From Hymenobacter cellulosilyticus (GTDB taxonomy: Bacteria > Bacteroidota > Bacteroidia > Cytophagales > Hymenobacteraceae): a stretch of 64,000 nucleotides of DNA. The stretch spans positions 5,768,457 through 5,832,456 of the forward strand of contig NZ_CP095046.1 of assembly GCF_022919215.1 (NCBI RefSeq). The letters are read 5' to 3'. The notes beneath the pieces were generated by a model. That model was given only the letters and a program-made list of their open reading frames with translations, was not told where the DNA came from and searched no databases. Within the stretch, counting starts at the first letter, position 1, and every line of letters starts with the position of its first letter. The translations under genes were made by a program, and so were the position numbers. Shown here piece after piece: positions 1-10,717 of this stretch.

Positions 1-1
1 C

Positions 2-184
2 GGGGAGCCGCTCGACGACGGCCTGCCCGACCTGGACCTGCCGCCGGGCATCTCCCGGCCCATCAACGACTGGGAGCCCGACTACGGCCGCCCCAGCGCA
101 CCAGTGCGCCCCTGGAAACAATTACCTTCTAAGGTTTCTTATACAAGCAAACAGCGGCCTTTTTGCCCAGCTGCTTCCGGTTAA
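2..184 (+). CDS. C-terminal end of an unidentified protein (cut by window edge)
   Basis: The window opens inside a gene. The frame from base 2 reads about 60 codons to a TAA at 182-184, and its first 40 codons have the G/C-rich third positions of neighbouring genes (GEPLDDGLPDLDL, then PINDWEPDYGRP). The tail is acidic and proline-rich with no motif I recognise, so no function is given. The last 11 codons and the stop lie inside a long hairpin that appears to end transcription. The final 15 or so residues look less coding-like, so the true stop could differ if a base is missing here, as happens in other genes of this window. Confidence 0.55.
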   Translation, partial: GEPLDDGLPDLDLPPGISRPINDWEPDYGRPSAPVRPWKQLPSKVSYTSKQRPFCPAASG

Positions 185-228
185 TCGTGGCCGATACCGG
201 AAGTAAGGCAGGCAAAAAGGCCGCTGTT
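150..228. terminator. Long two-part hairpin between convergent genes
   Basis: An 18-base perfect inverted repeat (150-167 with 211-228, containing AGCGGCCTTTTTGCC) encloses a second 8-base repeat (174-181 CTTCCGGT with 196-203 ACCGGAAG). It lies between a rightward gene end and a leftward gene end (247), with T/A runs inside the stem, so it probably terminates both. Confidence 0.65.
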
Positions 229-246
229 GTTGTGCCTACCCTGCAG

Positions 247-666
247 CTACAGCTGGAGGCTCATGCGCAGGTAAGGAATGTCGCCCTTGTAGAAAACCGG
301 CCCCTGCCCTACCATACCGAAGCGCTGGTAGAAAGCCGCCGCATCCTGCCGGGCATCGCACCACAGCTCCTGTGCCCCCTGCTGCCGGGCTTCCTCCATA
401 ATGCACTGCAACAGTCGGGAGCCGATGCCCTGCTTTTGCCACTCCGGGGCGGTGGCAAACTTGCGGAAGCGGGCATCCGGGCCAGTTACGAACAGAGAAA
501 TTACCGAAACCAGCTCCTCCTGCACAAAAGCTCCGAAGTGCTGCCCGGCCGCGTCGTTTTCCACTTTCACGTAGTCCAGGGGCTTGTCGGGCCACAGCAC
601 GGCGTGGCGCAGCGGGTAGGTTTGCGCGGGCGTAATGCGGCGGATTTCCAACTCGGGCACTGCCAT
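247..666 (-). CDS. GNAT family N-acetyltransferase
   Basis: This 139-residue protein has the size and layout of a single-domain GNAT acetyltransferase. The acetyl-CoA binding motif A is visible as QKQGIG followed by SRLL at residues 77-86, followed by the usual C-terminal AAAFYQRFGM stretch of motif B. GNAT enzymes move an acetyl group from acetyl-CoA to an amine; the substrate cannot be read from the sequence. It is the last gene of a leftward run (pnuC, NadR-like kinase, aldose-epimerase-like gene, this gene) with only 12 bases separating it from the previous gene, so it is probably co-transcribed. Its end faces the convergent hairpin at 150-228. Confidence 0.85.
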   Translation of the reverse strand: MAVPELEIRRITPAQTYPLRHAVLWPDKPLDYVKVENDAAGQHFGAFVQEELVSVISLFVTGPDARFRKFATAPEWQKQGIGSRLLQCIMEEARQQGAQELWCDARQDAAAFYQRFGMVGQGPVFYKGDIPYLRMSLQL

Positions 667-678
667 GAAAGACTGGGG

Positions 679-1566
679 CTAGGTTATGGCAATGGAATAC
701 TCAGCCGAGTAGGTTTGGCCGGGGGCCAGGGTCAGAATGCCTTCCTTGTCGGCCAGCTCCACGGGGCTGCCTACCGAGCCGGCAATGCCCTGCCAGGGCT
801 CCACGCACACAAACGGCGCATCTTTCCCCTTGGTCCAGAGGCCCAGGAAGGGAAACCCGTCGAAGCGCAGGCGCACGGCCCGGTCGGAGGCAAAGCTGCG
901 CAACGACACGTGGGTGAAGTCGAAATGCTTAAACACCAGGGCATCCTGGGCAAACAGCTCGTAGGTCAGCGGCATTTCGGTTTCCTCGTGCAGCACGGGT
1001 GCGGTTTGGCCGCTCAGCAGCCCGCCCTGCAGCAGGTGGCGGTCCAGGGTTACGGGGTGGTCGAAGTGAAAAAAGTAGTCCTCGAACTTCTCCTCCGGCA
1101 TGAGCGGGCAGCGGAAGGCGGGATGAGCCCCAATGCTGAAGAGCAGTTCCCGGGCCGAATCAGGATTTTGCACCTGCCAGCGCACCGTAAGCTGCAGGCC
1201 ACGCAACTGGTAGGTAATGCGCAGCACGAACTCGAAGGGGTACACGGCCCGGCTGGCTTCGTCGGCTTGTAGCTCGAAGGTCAGCTCCTCGGTAGTTTGC
1301 TCCACCAGGGTAAACTCCCGGTCCCGGGCAAAGCCGTGCTGGGGCAGCTTATATTCCTGGCCCTGGTGCCGGTAAGTATCCTCGGGCAGGCGGCCCACAA
1401 TCGGAAAGAGCACCGGGGCGTGGCGGCCCCACACGGCCGGGTCGGCCTGCCAGAGGTACTCCAGGTCGGCTATTTCGGGCAGGTCTTTGCGCACCAGGCT
1501 GCTCAGCTCGGCGCCGTAGCTGTTTACCGCGACGCGGCACTGGTCGTTTTCGAGTGAATAATTCAT
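679..1566 (-). CDS. Aldose 1-epimerase family protein (LacX-like)
   Basis: The 295-residue product belongs to the galactose mutarotase fold. Visible family marks are GRHAPVLFPIVGRL near residue 50, the LPQHGFARD motif carrying the first catalytic histidine, SIGAHPAFRCP in the middle and CVEPWQGIAG near the end with the catalytic glutamate. It most resembles the LacX/YeaD-type branch rather than classical GalM; such proteins interconvert sugar anomers or act on hexose phosphates, but the substrate is unknown. It has no signal peptide, so it should be cytoplasmic. It starts 22 bases after the NadR-like kinase and probably shares its transcript. Confidence 0.9.
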   Translation of the reverse strand: MNYSLENDQCRVAVNSYGAELSSLVRKDLPEIADLEYLWQADPAVWGRHAPVLFPIVGRLPEDTYRHQGQEYKLPQHGFARDREFTLVEQTTEELTFELQADEASRAVYPFEFVLRITYQLRGLQLTVRWQVQNPDSARELLFSIGAHPAFRCPLMPEEKFEDYFFHFDHPVTLDRHLLQGGLLSGQTAPVLHEETEMPLTYELFAQDALVFKHFDFTHVSLRSFASDRAVRLRFDGFPFLGLWTKGKDAPFVCVEPWQGIAGSVGSPVELADKEGILTLAPGQTYSAEYSIAIT

Positions 1567-1588
1567 GTCGGAGCTGATTAATCAGAGC

Positions 1589-2137
1589 TTATGACAACCC
1601 AGTACGGGCCGCCCCCGGTTTAGGGTCGGCCAGCAGGGCATCCACGAAGAAGCAGGCCTGCTCAAGGCGCTGCTCGGGCGTCCCGCTGATTTCGGCGTAG
1701 TTGGACATGCGGCTGTTGAGCTCGGCTTTATACAGGGAGTAGAAGTATTGCCGGTGGTGGGGGTGTTCCCGCAGCGGGTCGGCCTCCCAGGGAATATCCA
1801 CGCCCAGCAGCAGCACCAAGTCGTAGCACTGCTGCTCAATGCGCTGCTTCACCCACTCCGGACACTGCCCAAACGCGTGCTCCGACCACACCTTGATAAC
1901 CAGCAAATCCGTGTCGCAGAACACCACGCGGTGGGCCTGAGCTGCGGCCACATCCTCGGTGGCTACCTGCCCGCGGGCAATAATTTCCAGGTCCTCGAAG
2001 GTGTAGCTCGGTCCGTGTGTTTCCAGGTACTGCCGGGCGTATTCCGGGGCCCAGGTGGTGTGGTAGTAGTCGGCCAGCTGACGGCTGAGCGTGGTTTTGC
2101 CCGTCGATTCGGGGCCAGTGAGAGCAACGCGCAGCAT
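1589..2137 (-). CDS. NadR-like nicotinamide riboside kinase (AAA ATPase domain)
   Basis: The 182-residue protein is the kinase half of NadR without the nucleotidyltransferase or DNA-binding parts. It begins MLRVALTGPESTGKTT, with the P-loop at residues 8-15, and carries the YARQYLE and FCDTDLL motifs typical of ribosylnicotinamide kinases. The inferred reaction is phosphorylation of nicotinamide riboside to NMN, feeding NAD synthesis. I chose the ATG at 2137 because it overlaps the stop of pnuC by one base (TGATG) and is immediately followed by the P-loop; the reading frame remains open upstream but that part is the shadow of pnuC. Coupling to pnuC strongly supports the assignment. Confidence 0.9.
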   Translation of the reverse strand: MLRVALTGPESTGKTTLSRQLADYYHTTWAPEYARQYLETHGPSYTFEDLEIIARGQVATEDVAAAQAHRVVFCDTDLLVIKVWSEHAFGQCPEWVKQRIEQQCYDLVLLLGVDIPWEADPLREHPHHRQYFYSLYKAELNSRMSNYAEISGTPEQRLEQACFFVDALLADPKPGAARTGLS

Positions 2138-2763
2138 CAGCTTACGGGAGTTGGGGTGACGGCTGCCACGCGGGCAGCCCGGCGCCACTCCACGTAGCCA
2201 TAGGCAGCCAGAATAAGGTAGACGGCGTACAGGCCGCTGGTCGGGTGCAGGTCCTTGTACCACAGCAGCGGCACGTAAATCAGGTCGACCAGAATCCAGA
2301 TCAGCCAGTTTTCGAGCCGCTTGCGGGTAAGCAGGTACTGGGCGCCCAGGCTGCCGGCGGTGGTAAAACTGTCCCAGTATGGCAGCGCCGCGTCGGTGTG
2401 GTGCCGCAGGTAATAGCCAAAGCCCAGGGTAAATACGACTGTGCCCACTCCCACCACGGCCCATTCCCAGGGCCGGGTGCGGGTCACGACCAGGGCCGTG
2501 TTGCGGTTGCCGCCATACAGCCACTCGTACCAGCCGTAGATGCTCATCAGAATGAAAAAGCCCTGCAGCAGACTATCCGAGTACAGCTGGCTGCGGTAAT
2601 ACACTACGGCGAAAAGGATGCAGCTGAAAATAGCCACCGGGAAGTTCCAGAGCGACTCGCGGGCCGCCAGCCACACGCAGGCAAACCCGGTAATGACGGC
2701 CACCCACTCCAGCGGGGAGTTGCCCGCGGCGGAAGTCCAGAACTCGTAGAGGGAATGTAGCAA
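2137..2763 (-). CDS. pnuC: PnuC-type nicotinamide riboside transporter
   Basis: The protein (about 208 residues) has six to seven hydrophobic helices and PnuC family marks: FPVAIFSCILFAVVYY, then YGWYEWLYGG, and late in the protein RLENWLIWILVDLIYVPL. PnuC proteins carry nicotinamide riboside across the inner membrane by facilitated diffusion, trapped inside by phosphorylation, which the next gene would supply. The start is uncertain: I place it at a TTG (2763-2761) giving MLHSLYEFWT, since the open frame further upstream is the antisense of the rhodanese gene and its promoter region. A divergent rhodanese gene starts 121 bases away, so both promoters probably lie in 2764-2883. Confidence 0.88.
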   Translation of the reverse strand: MLHSLYEFWTSAAGNSPLEWVAVITGFACVWLAARESLWNFPVAIFSCILFAVVYYRSQLYSDSLLQGFFILMSIYGWYEWLYGGNRNTALVVTRTRPWEWAVVGVGTVVFTLGFGYYLRHHTDAALPYWDSFTTAGSLGAQYLLTRKRLENWLIWILVDLIYVPLLWYKDLHPTSGLYAVYLILAAYGYVEWRRAARVAAVTPTPVS

Positions 2764-2883
2764 AGGCAGCGTCGTTTGGCGGAAAATTCGGGGTAACCCG
2801 GACCCGCAAGTCCGGCGGAGGCCAAAGCTAACCAGTGACCCGCTAATTTTACGGGCTCCTCTCACTTTTGCCCCGCTTATTCT

Positions 2884-3207
2884 ATGCTCCCCGAAATTAC
2901 CCCCGAAGATCTGCACGCCCGCTTGCAGCAAGGCGAGGCCCTGCACCTGCTCGACGTCCGGGAGCCCATGGAATTCGAGTATTGCCAGATTACGGGCAGT
3001 GAACTGCTCCCGCTGGGCGAAATTGCCCGGCGCTGGGAAGAAGTGCCTTCCGACCGGCCCGTAGTGCTGATTTGCCACCACGGCGTCCGCTCGGCCCAGG
3101 CCTTGTCGTTCTTGCAGCACCGCCACGGCCTGACCAACCTGCTGAACCTGCGCGGTGGCATTCACGCCTGGTCTGTGCGTGTGGACCCCAGCGTGCCGGT
3201 GTATTAA
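2884..3207 (+). CDS. Rhodanese-like domain protein
   Basis: This is a 107-residue single rhodanese domain. The LLDVREPMEFEY motif (residues 22-33) and the active-site loop CHHGVRS with the catalytic cysteine at position 64 are intact, so it could carry a persulfide sulfur. No signal peptide is present. It resembles GlpE/PspE-type stand-alone rhodaneses. A long octamer-based inverted repeat follows five bases after the stop and separates it from hrpB. Confidence 0.9.
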   Translation: MLPEITPEDLHARLQQGEALHLLDVREPMEFEYCQITGSELLPLGEIARRWEEVPSDRPVVLICHHGVRSAQALSFLQHRHGLTNLLNLRGGIHAWSVRVDPSVPVY

Positions 3208-3211
3208 CTTT

Positions 3212-3298
3212 GGTGAGATAGTGAGATGGTGAAATGGTGAGGGCCGTCCACAATATCAGAACAACAAACTCGCCATTTCATCATCTCACTATCTCACC
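3212..3298. repeat. Octamer-based long inverted repeat, copy 1
   Basis: Arms of 26 bases (3212-3237 and 3273-3298) pair completely, with one G-U pair in RNA. The arms are tandem eight-base units of the form GGTGARRT (GGTGAGAT, AGTGAGAT, GGTGAAAT). The 35-base loop ends with AGAACAACAAACTCG. Related copies lie at 15610-15733 and 45993-46158. This copy fills the gap between the rhodanese stop and the hrpB start codon. Confidence 0.85.
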
Positions 3299-3300
3299 GC

Positions 3301-5833
3301 TTGCGCCTGCCCGACCTCCCGATATGCGCGGCTCTGCCCGAGCTGCTGACCACCCTGGCTGCCACCAACTGCGCCGTGCTGCAGGCGCCGCCCGGCGCCG
3401 GCAAAACCACTGTGGTACCGCTGGCCCTGCTCGAAGCTCCCTGGATGCCCCCCACCGGCCGCATCATCGTGCTGGAGCCGCGCCGCCTGGCGGCCCGTGC
3501 TGCCGCCGCCCGCATGGCCAGCATTCTGGGGGAGCCGGTAGGCCAAACCGTGGGCTACCGGGTGCGCCTGGAAAGCCGGGTATCGGCCCAGACGCGCATT
3601 GAAGTAGCCACGGAGGTCATTCTGATCCGCATGCTACAGGATGATCCGGCCTTGGAAGGCGTGGCGGCCGTGCTGTTCGATGAATTTCACGAGCGAAGCC
3701 TGCAGGCCGACCTGGGTTTGGCCCTGGCCCTCGACGCCCAGGCCGTGCTCCGCCCCGACCTACGTCTGCTCATCATGAGCGCCACGCTGGAAGCTGAGCG
3801 GCTGGGCAGCTGGCTTAAAGCGCCCGTAGTGCGAAGTGCCGGTTTGCAGCACCCGGTCAGTACCCACTATTTGTCGCCGGCCCGGGTGGCGGCAGCCGGC
3901 AGCCGCCCCACTGAGCGCCTAGCCGATTTGACTCCGGCGTTAGTTCGGGAAGCACTCAGCAAACATGCGGAAGGCGACGTGCTGGTGTTTCTGCCCGGCT
4001 TGGCCGACCAGCGTCGCACCGCCGATAAGCTCATAGGAGCCGTAGCTTCTACCACCGATATTCACGTGCTGCATGGCGAGCTGCCAGCCGAGCAGCAGGA
4101 TGCGGCCTTGCGCCCTGCCCCGCAAGGTCGGCGCAAAGTAGTGCTGGCTACCAGCATTGCCGAAACCAGCCTGACCATCGAGGGCGTGCAGATTGTGGTG
4201 GATGGCGGCTTTGCCCGCGTGCCGCAGTTTGAGCCCCGCACCGGCCTTACCACCCTGGCCACCGTACCCGTCAGCCAGGCCGCCGCCGACCAGCGCCGGG
4301 GCCGCGCCGGCCGCCTGGGCCCCGGCACCTGCTACCGCCTCTGGACCGAAGCCGAGCACACCCAGCGCCCGGCCCACCTGCCGCCCGAAATCCTTACCGC
4401 CGACCTCAGTGGCCTGGCTCTGGAACTGGCCTTGTGGGGGACCCAGGACCCGGCTACGTTGCGTTGGCTCGATGCGCCGCCCGCTGCCGCTCTGGCCCAG
4501 GCCCGCGACTTGCTCGTGCGCCTGGGAGCCCTCACCCGGGAAGGTCAGCCCACACCCCACGGCCGTACGCTAGCTGGTCTGGGCCTGATTCCGCGCCTGG
4601 GCCATCTGGTTATCCGGGCAAGGAAGTGGGCCACGGCGCTACCGCCTGCGCCCTAGCGGCCCTGCTCACCGAGCGCGACATCCTGCGCCTAGCGGATGGC
4701 ACGCCGGCCCCGCCCGATTTGCGCCTGCGCCTGGAAGCCCTCAGCACCGGCCGCGCCCCGTTGCCGGGCCTGGTACCCGATGCCGGAGCCGTGCGCCGGG
4801 TGCGCGAAGCCGCTGTCGTACTCCGCAACCGCGCCCACGTCCGCGACACGCCCCTGGATGCCGACGTGGCCGGCTTGCTGGCGGGCCTGGCTTACCCCGA
4901 CCGGCTGGCCCAGCGCGAAACGCCCGAGCGGGTGCGCCTCATTACCGGGCAGCGCGCCGCCTTGCCAGCCGAGCACTTCAGCCCAGGCACCACCTACTTC
5001 GGCGTGGCCCACCTGGATGGCCCGCCTCATGCTCCCCGGGCTGCCCTGGCCGCCCCTATCGAACGGGAAGAGCTGGAGCAGCATTTCTCCGACCTTATCG
5101 AAAGCCTAGAGGAAGTGCGCTGGGATGCTGCGGCCGGCCGGGTCGTGGCTCGCCGCATTCGGCGACTCGGAGCCATTACGTTGGCCGAAACCGCCCTGAC
5201 GCAACCCGCTCCCGAAGCCGTGGCCGCTGCCCTACTCGACGGGCTGCGTCAGGGTGGCATAGCTCGCCTGCCCTGGACCGATGAAGCCCAGCAAACCCGG
5301 GAGCGGCTGGCTTTTGCCCACCATCTTTTCCCGGCGGAGTGGCCCGACACGTCGGATGAAGCCTTGCTGGCGGCGCTGCCCAAGTGGCTGGGTCCGTATC
5401 TGGAAGGACTGCGTACCATGGCCGAGGTCAACCGGCTGCCGTTGGGGAAGCGCTGCTCAACTGGCTGCCCGGCGGCTGGGCCCAACAGCAGGAACTGAAC
5501 CGCCTGGCCCCAGCCCATTGCCCCGTTCCCAGTGGCTCGAATATCACGCTGGATTACTCCAATCCAGAAGCGCCGGTGCTAGCTGTGCGCCTGCAGGAAG
5601 TGTTTGGCCTGCTCAACACGCCCACCGTGGGCCTGGGCCGGGTCCCGCTGACCATGCACCTGTTGTCGCCGGCGCGGCGGCCGGTGCAGGTCACCCGGGA
5701 TTTGCGTAGCTTTTGGAACACAGGCTACTTCGAGGTGCGCAAAGACCTGCGTGGCCGCTACCCCAAGCACCACTGGCCCGACAACCCACTGGATGCCCCT
5801 GCGACCCGGGGCACAAAGAAGCGACCCGGCTAA
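3301..5833 (+). CDS. hrpB: ATP-dependent helicase HrpB (frame broken twice)
   Basis: Three consecutive frames together encode about 844 residues, the normal length of HrpB. The first part has Walker A APPGAGKTT (residues 29-37), the DEFHERS box at 127-133, SAT motif III (LIMSATLEAE) and QRRGRAGR motif VI; the later parts match the HrpB C-terminal region, ending YPKHHWPDNPL. The frame shifts by one base at the G run 4616-4618 (expected VIRGKEVGHG) and again at 5444-5447 (expected LPLGEALLNW); one extra G at each place restores it. The start is a TTG at 3301, immediately after the inverted repeat; an upstream start cannot be excluded. HrpB is a DEAH-like RNA helicase of unclear cellular role. 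I infer read errors rather than a true pseudogene. Confidence 0.9.
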
Positions 5834-6050
5834 AGTCCAACTGCTGTATCTGATTTAAGCTCGTCAGGGATTGGAGCGGCTAATGCTCAACAGCAACCTC
5901 TTCCTACTTAGCTAGCCGGAATAGCATTAACACTAGACAGTTATATCTTTTTCAGCCTCTTTCCGGAGCCCAATGTTATCATTTGCCTTTTGGCCGCAAA
6001 TACAATCGTAACAATTTGGTAATACGGATAACAATTGCGTAACATTGGTT

Positions 6051-6839
6051 ATGCTTGTTGCCCGCGCCCATATTCTGTTTTTCACTGCTCTGCTACTGTT
6101 GGCAGCCGTGAGTGGGCGTGCCCAAAGCTCCACGCTGGGAAAAAGTCGGCCCCTATCCAGCGCTGTTTGGCTAACCCTAACCAGCGACGCCCGCCTCACC
6201 GACCGTTGGGGCAGCCACCTCGAAGCGCAGTGGCGCCAGGCTAAAGGCGCTGGGTCCCCGCACCAAAACGTGCTGCGCCTTGGTATTACTTACCATGCCA
6301 CTGGGGAGCTTCAGCTCTCAACTGGCTACGCCCTGCTGCTGACTACCGACAACAACGATGCCCCAGCCGCTGCTCAGCGGCCCGAGCACCGGGCCTACCA
6401 GCAAGTGCTGCTCAATGATTTGCAGGACCGCCTGCAGTTGCAGCACCGTTACCGCTTGGAGCAGCGCTGGATACAACAAACCGAGGGAGCCGCGCCGGTA
6501 TACGTAAACCGAATCCGCTACCGGCTGCAGCTGGCTTACCCATTGTCGGGGCCCGTGCTCAAGACCGGCGGGGCCTACGTGGCAGCATCCAATGAGCTGT
6601 TTTTGGGCTTTGGCCGCAACGTGGAGCACGGTATTTTCGATCAGAACCGGGCTTATGCCGGGCTGGGCTACCAAGCTATGAAGTCTCTGGCGCTGGAAAT
6701 CGGCTATCAGAACCAACTCGCTTCCACTAACGTCGGCAGCTTTGGCAGCCCCCACTCGGTACAGGTTGGGTTGAAATTCAACCCGGATTTTCGGCCCGTG
6801 GCCCTACTGGCAGCTGTCAAAGAGGCCGGCGCAAAATAG
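6051..6839 (+). CDS. DUF2490 family outer-membrane-like protein
   Basis: The 262-residue protein begins with a signal peptide (MLVARAHILFFTALLLLAAV, cleaved near GRAQSS). Features of DUF2490 are present: a short tryptophan-containing start of the mature protein, EAQWRQAKG, the EHRAYQQ segment and LQHRYRLEQRW followed by RIRYRLQL, with alternating residues that suggest an outer-membrane beta barrel. Function of the family is unknown. I use the ATG at 6051 because it begins the signal peptide directly; an in-frame TTG lies two codons earlier. The upstream region carries repeated TAACAATT words (around 6009-6046). It stands alone between hrpB and guaB. Confidence 0.8.
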   Translation: MLVARAHILFFTALLLLAAVSGRAQSSTLGKSRPLSSAVWLTLTSDARLTDRWGSHLEAQWRQAKGAGSPHQNVLRLGITYHATGELQLSTGYALLLTTDNNDAPAAAQRPEHRAYQQVLLNDLQDRLQLQHRYRLEQRWIQQTEGAAPVYVNRIRYRLQLAYPLSGPVLKTGGAYVAASNELFLGFGRNVEHGIFDQNRAYAGLGYQAMKSLALEIGYQNQLASTNVGSFGSPHSVQVGLKFNPDFRPVALLAAVKEAGAK

Positions 6840-6851
6840 TTTTATCAGCCA

Positions 6852-6896
6852 AAAATCGGGTAGTGCAAAAGCTTAACACCGACTTACCCGAATTTT
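6852..6896 (+). terminator. Probable terminator of the DUF2490 gene
   Basis: AAAATCGGGTA (6852-6862) pairs with TACCCGAATTTT (6885-6896) with one bulge, followed by T-rich sequence, 13 bases after the stop codon. Confidence 0.5.
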
Positions 6897-6920
6897 CGTC
6901 GTAGTTTTACCCGGCAATAA

Positions 6921-8416
<1,496 letters not shown>

Positions 8417-8438
8417 CCTTTCTTGCGAAATATTGTAT

Positions 8439-8479
8439 AAGAGGCCAATTGCCACCCTGGGCAGTTGGCCTCTTTTTTT
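8439..8479 (+). terminator. Intrinsic terminator after guaB
   Basis: AAGAGGCCAA (8439-8448) pairs with TTGGCCTCTT (8465-8474) around a 16-base loop and is followed by a run of T. Confidence 0.9.
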
Positions 8480-8606
8480 GCAAATTCGTACGGGTAACCC
8501 GCCCGTAAGTCAGGCATTCCGGCAGATTTGCGAATCAGGCCGTATCTTGCGCGTATATTCCGGCGGGCCAATGCCTAGCACCGCCGTTAGTATTTTACTT
8601 ATTTTC

Positions 8607-10703
8607 ATGTCCTTTCGACAGAAGCTGAAAGCTATTGTATTGCCCTTCACCGTGCTGAGCTGGCTGATACTGCTTATCAGTACCCTGTTGCACGCCAGTC
8701 CGGAGGCGGCAGCCCGTTTCGGCTTACCCGCGCAGTGGGTTACGCTGCTGGCCCAGGCGGCTTTTGTGGCCGGCGTTTTTGTGTACCAGCGTAGCCGGCC
8801 CGACCCGTTGCGCGGCACCGACTTTGTGGGCCTGCTGCGACGCTTGGTGCTGGGCCCGGGCCTGCTGGCCACTGTTTGCGTGGTGTTGCACCTGCTGGAG
8901 CGGTTTATCCAGTATGAGCAGCCCAGCGCCGACCGGATTCTGTTTGCCAGCATTTATACCATCAACCTGGCCCTGTTCGTCGTTTTTCTGGCGTACACCA
9001 ATTACTCCTGGCGCTCCTTAGTCCTGTTCCGCTCCTCAGCCCGCTTGCGCCGCGCCTGGCTGTGGTTTGAACTGCTGCTGGGTGGCACGCTGCTGTTTCG
9101 TCTGTTTTCCTGGGCTCCGCCTATGCCGGTAGCCTACTTTATTATGGGCGGCTTGGCCGTGTATGGGGTTTACCTGAGCGGAAACCAGAAGTGGGTGGCT
9201 TACCTGAACCGTCGCCAGAAGTGGGAAGTAGTCTTTCTGCAGCTGGCGTTATTGCTGTGCCTGGGCATTTTCAGCATCTATTTCCTGCGCATTGCCCAGG
9301 ACCCCAAGCTGGTGGCGCCTGAGCCCCAGCATGCCTTCCTGCTACTGACTGTGTTTTTTGCCGGGTTCTACTCCCTGGCCGGTTTGCTGGTAACGTTCTT
9401 CAACCTGCCCACAGCCGGCGTATTCGAGCAAAAGCGCGACGAAATTCTGAGTCTGCAGCGCCTTACCCAGCTTATTCAGAAGGGGCAGACTGAAGAAGAA
9501 GTGTACCAGATGCTGTTTGAGGCTGCCATTCAGACCGTGGAAGCTGACGCGGCCTGGCTGGATGTGGAAACCGATGGGCAGCTGCACGTGGGCCAACGCT
9601 ACCAGGTTACTGAAGCCCACGTGGCCGCCATCCGCACCTTGCTTACCGATTACAACCTGGGTCAGATTGAGTACCTCAACAACGACCTGGCGAACAGCAG
9701 CGGCTTTCGTGGCCTGGAGCTGCCCTACGGCTCCCTGATTGTGATGCCCATGCGCTCGGCCAAGCGGCAATACGGAGCCCTTTACATGCTGAAAGAGCAG
9801 CGCCAAAGCTTCGACCGCGAAAACCTGGGCATCCTGCAGACCTTCACCAGCCAGACGGTGCTCAGCATTGAAAACCTGCAGCTGGTGGCGGCTTCCCTGC
9901 AGAACGAGCGGGTGAAGGAAGAGCTCAAAATTGCTTCTTCGGTGCAGGACAGCCTGATTCCCAAGGACCTGCCCATCGACAACTGGTTTGAAATTGGCTC
10001 CCATGCCTTGGCGGCTAAAGAGGTAGGCGGCGACTTCTACGACTTCCTGCACTTGCCCGGCAAGCGCCTAGCCATTCTCATTGGTGACGTATCGGGCAAG
10101 GGCATTACGGCCGCCTTCCACATGGCCCAGATGAAGGGTATTTTCCATGCGCTGATGCAGGAGAATCCGCTGGCCAAGGATGAGCGGGAGAAGTTTCCGG
10201 TGCCCAGCAAGTTTATGTCCATGGCTAACCGGGCCCTGACGCACTGCCTGGAAAAGTCGTCTTTCATAACGGCCGCCCTCTACATCGTGGACTATGAGCA
10301 CGGCGGCTTCGTCTTTGCCCGCGCCGGCCACTGCCATACGCTATACTACCACTCTATTAAGGAGGAGGTTTCTTATTTCCGCACGGCGGGCCTGGGCCTG
10401 GGTATTATCCGCAACGACTCCTACGAGAAGCACATTAAAAACCAGTTTTATGACTACAATCCCGGCGACGTGATGGTCATTTATACCGATGGTATCGTAG
10501 AAGCCAGGGGAGCCAACCAGGAAGAGTACGGTGAGGAACGGCTCAAACAGCAGCTCGAACACACGTATTATCTGGAGGCCGACGAAATCAAAGAGCATAT
10601 TCTAGCCGATCTGGCCGAGTTCAGCAAGGGTCAGCCCATGCACGATGACCAGACGTTGCTGGTTATCAAGTTCAAAGCAGCTCAACCAGAAGTAACAATT
10701 TAA
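8607..10703 (+). CDS. RsbU-like PP2C phosphatase with membrane and GAF domains
   Basis: The 698-residue product has about seven hydrophobic helices in its first 270 residues, a GAF-like segment at about 290-430 (from KRDEILSLQRLTQLI), and a C-terminal SpoIIE/PP2C phosphatase domain. Metal-binding phosphatase motifs are visible: KEVGGDFYDF, LIGDVSGKGITAAF, RAGHCHTLYY and VIYTDGIVEA. Such enzymes remove phosphate from a STAS-domain antagonist and so start partner switching. I place the start at ATG 8607 (MSFRQKLKA); an earlier ATG at 8571 is possible. The next two genes encode a STAS antagonist and an anti-sigma-type kinase, so the three form a signalling operon. Confidence 0.9.
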   Translation: MSFRQKLKAIVLPFTVLSWLILLISTLLHASPEAAARFGLPAQWVTLLAQAAFVAGVFVYQRSRPDPLRGTDFVGLLRRLVLGPGLLATVCVVLHLLERFIQYEQPSADRILFASIYTINLALFVVFLAYTNYSWRSLVLFRSSARLRRAWLWFELLLGGTLLFRLFSWAPPMPVAYFIMGGLAVYGVYLSGNQKWVAYLNRRQKWEVVFLQLALLLCLGIFSIYFLRIAQDPKLVAPEPQHAFLLLTVFFAGFYSLAGLLVTFFNLPTAGVFEQKRDEILSLQRLTQLIQKGQTEEEVYQMLFEAAIQTVEADAAWLDVETDGQLHVGQRYQVTEAHVAAIRTLLTDYNLGQIEYLNNDLANSSGFRGLELPYGSLIVMPMRSAKRQYGALYMLKEQRQSFDRENLGILQTFTSQTVLSIENLQLVAASLQNERVKEELKIASSVQDSLIPKDLPIDNWFEIGSHALAAKEVGGDFYDFLHLPGKRLAILIGDVSGKGITAAFHMAQMKGIFHALMQENPLAKDEREKFPVPSKFMSMANRALTHCLEKSSFITAALYIVDYEHGGFVFARAGHCHTLYYHSIKEEVSYFRTAGLGLGIIRNDSYEKHIKNQFYDYNPGDVMVIYTDGIVEARGANQEEYGEERLKQQLEHTYYLEADEIKEHILADLAEFSKGQPMHDDQTLLVIKFKAAQPEVTI

Positions 10704-10717
10704 CGTACAGTGGAGGC

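Noticed and set aside
163..1272. Long rightward open frame across the GNAT and epimerase genes
   Set aside because: It is the antisense of well-supported leftward genes, with no motif or codon bias of its own.
2764..3165. N-terminal extension of the pnuC frame
   Set aside because: The extra residues are antisense to the rhodanese gene and its leader; PnuC proteins do not have such a part.
3212..3298. The tandem octamers as a CRISPR array
   Set aside because: Units are eight bases with no spacers, arranged as two inverted arms.
5933..6199. An 88-codon leftward frame before the DUF2490 gene
   Set aside because: It overlaps the signal peptide of the DUF2490 gene in antisense and has no coding character.
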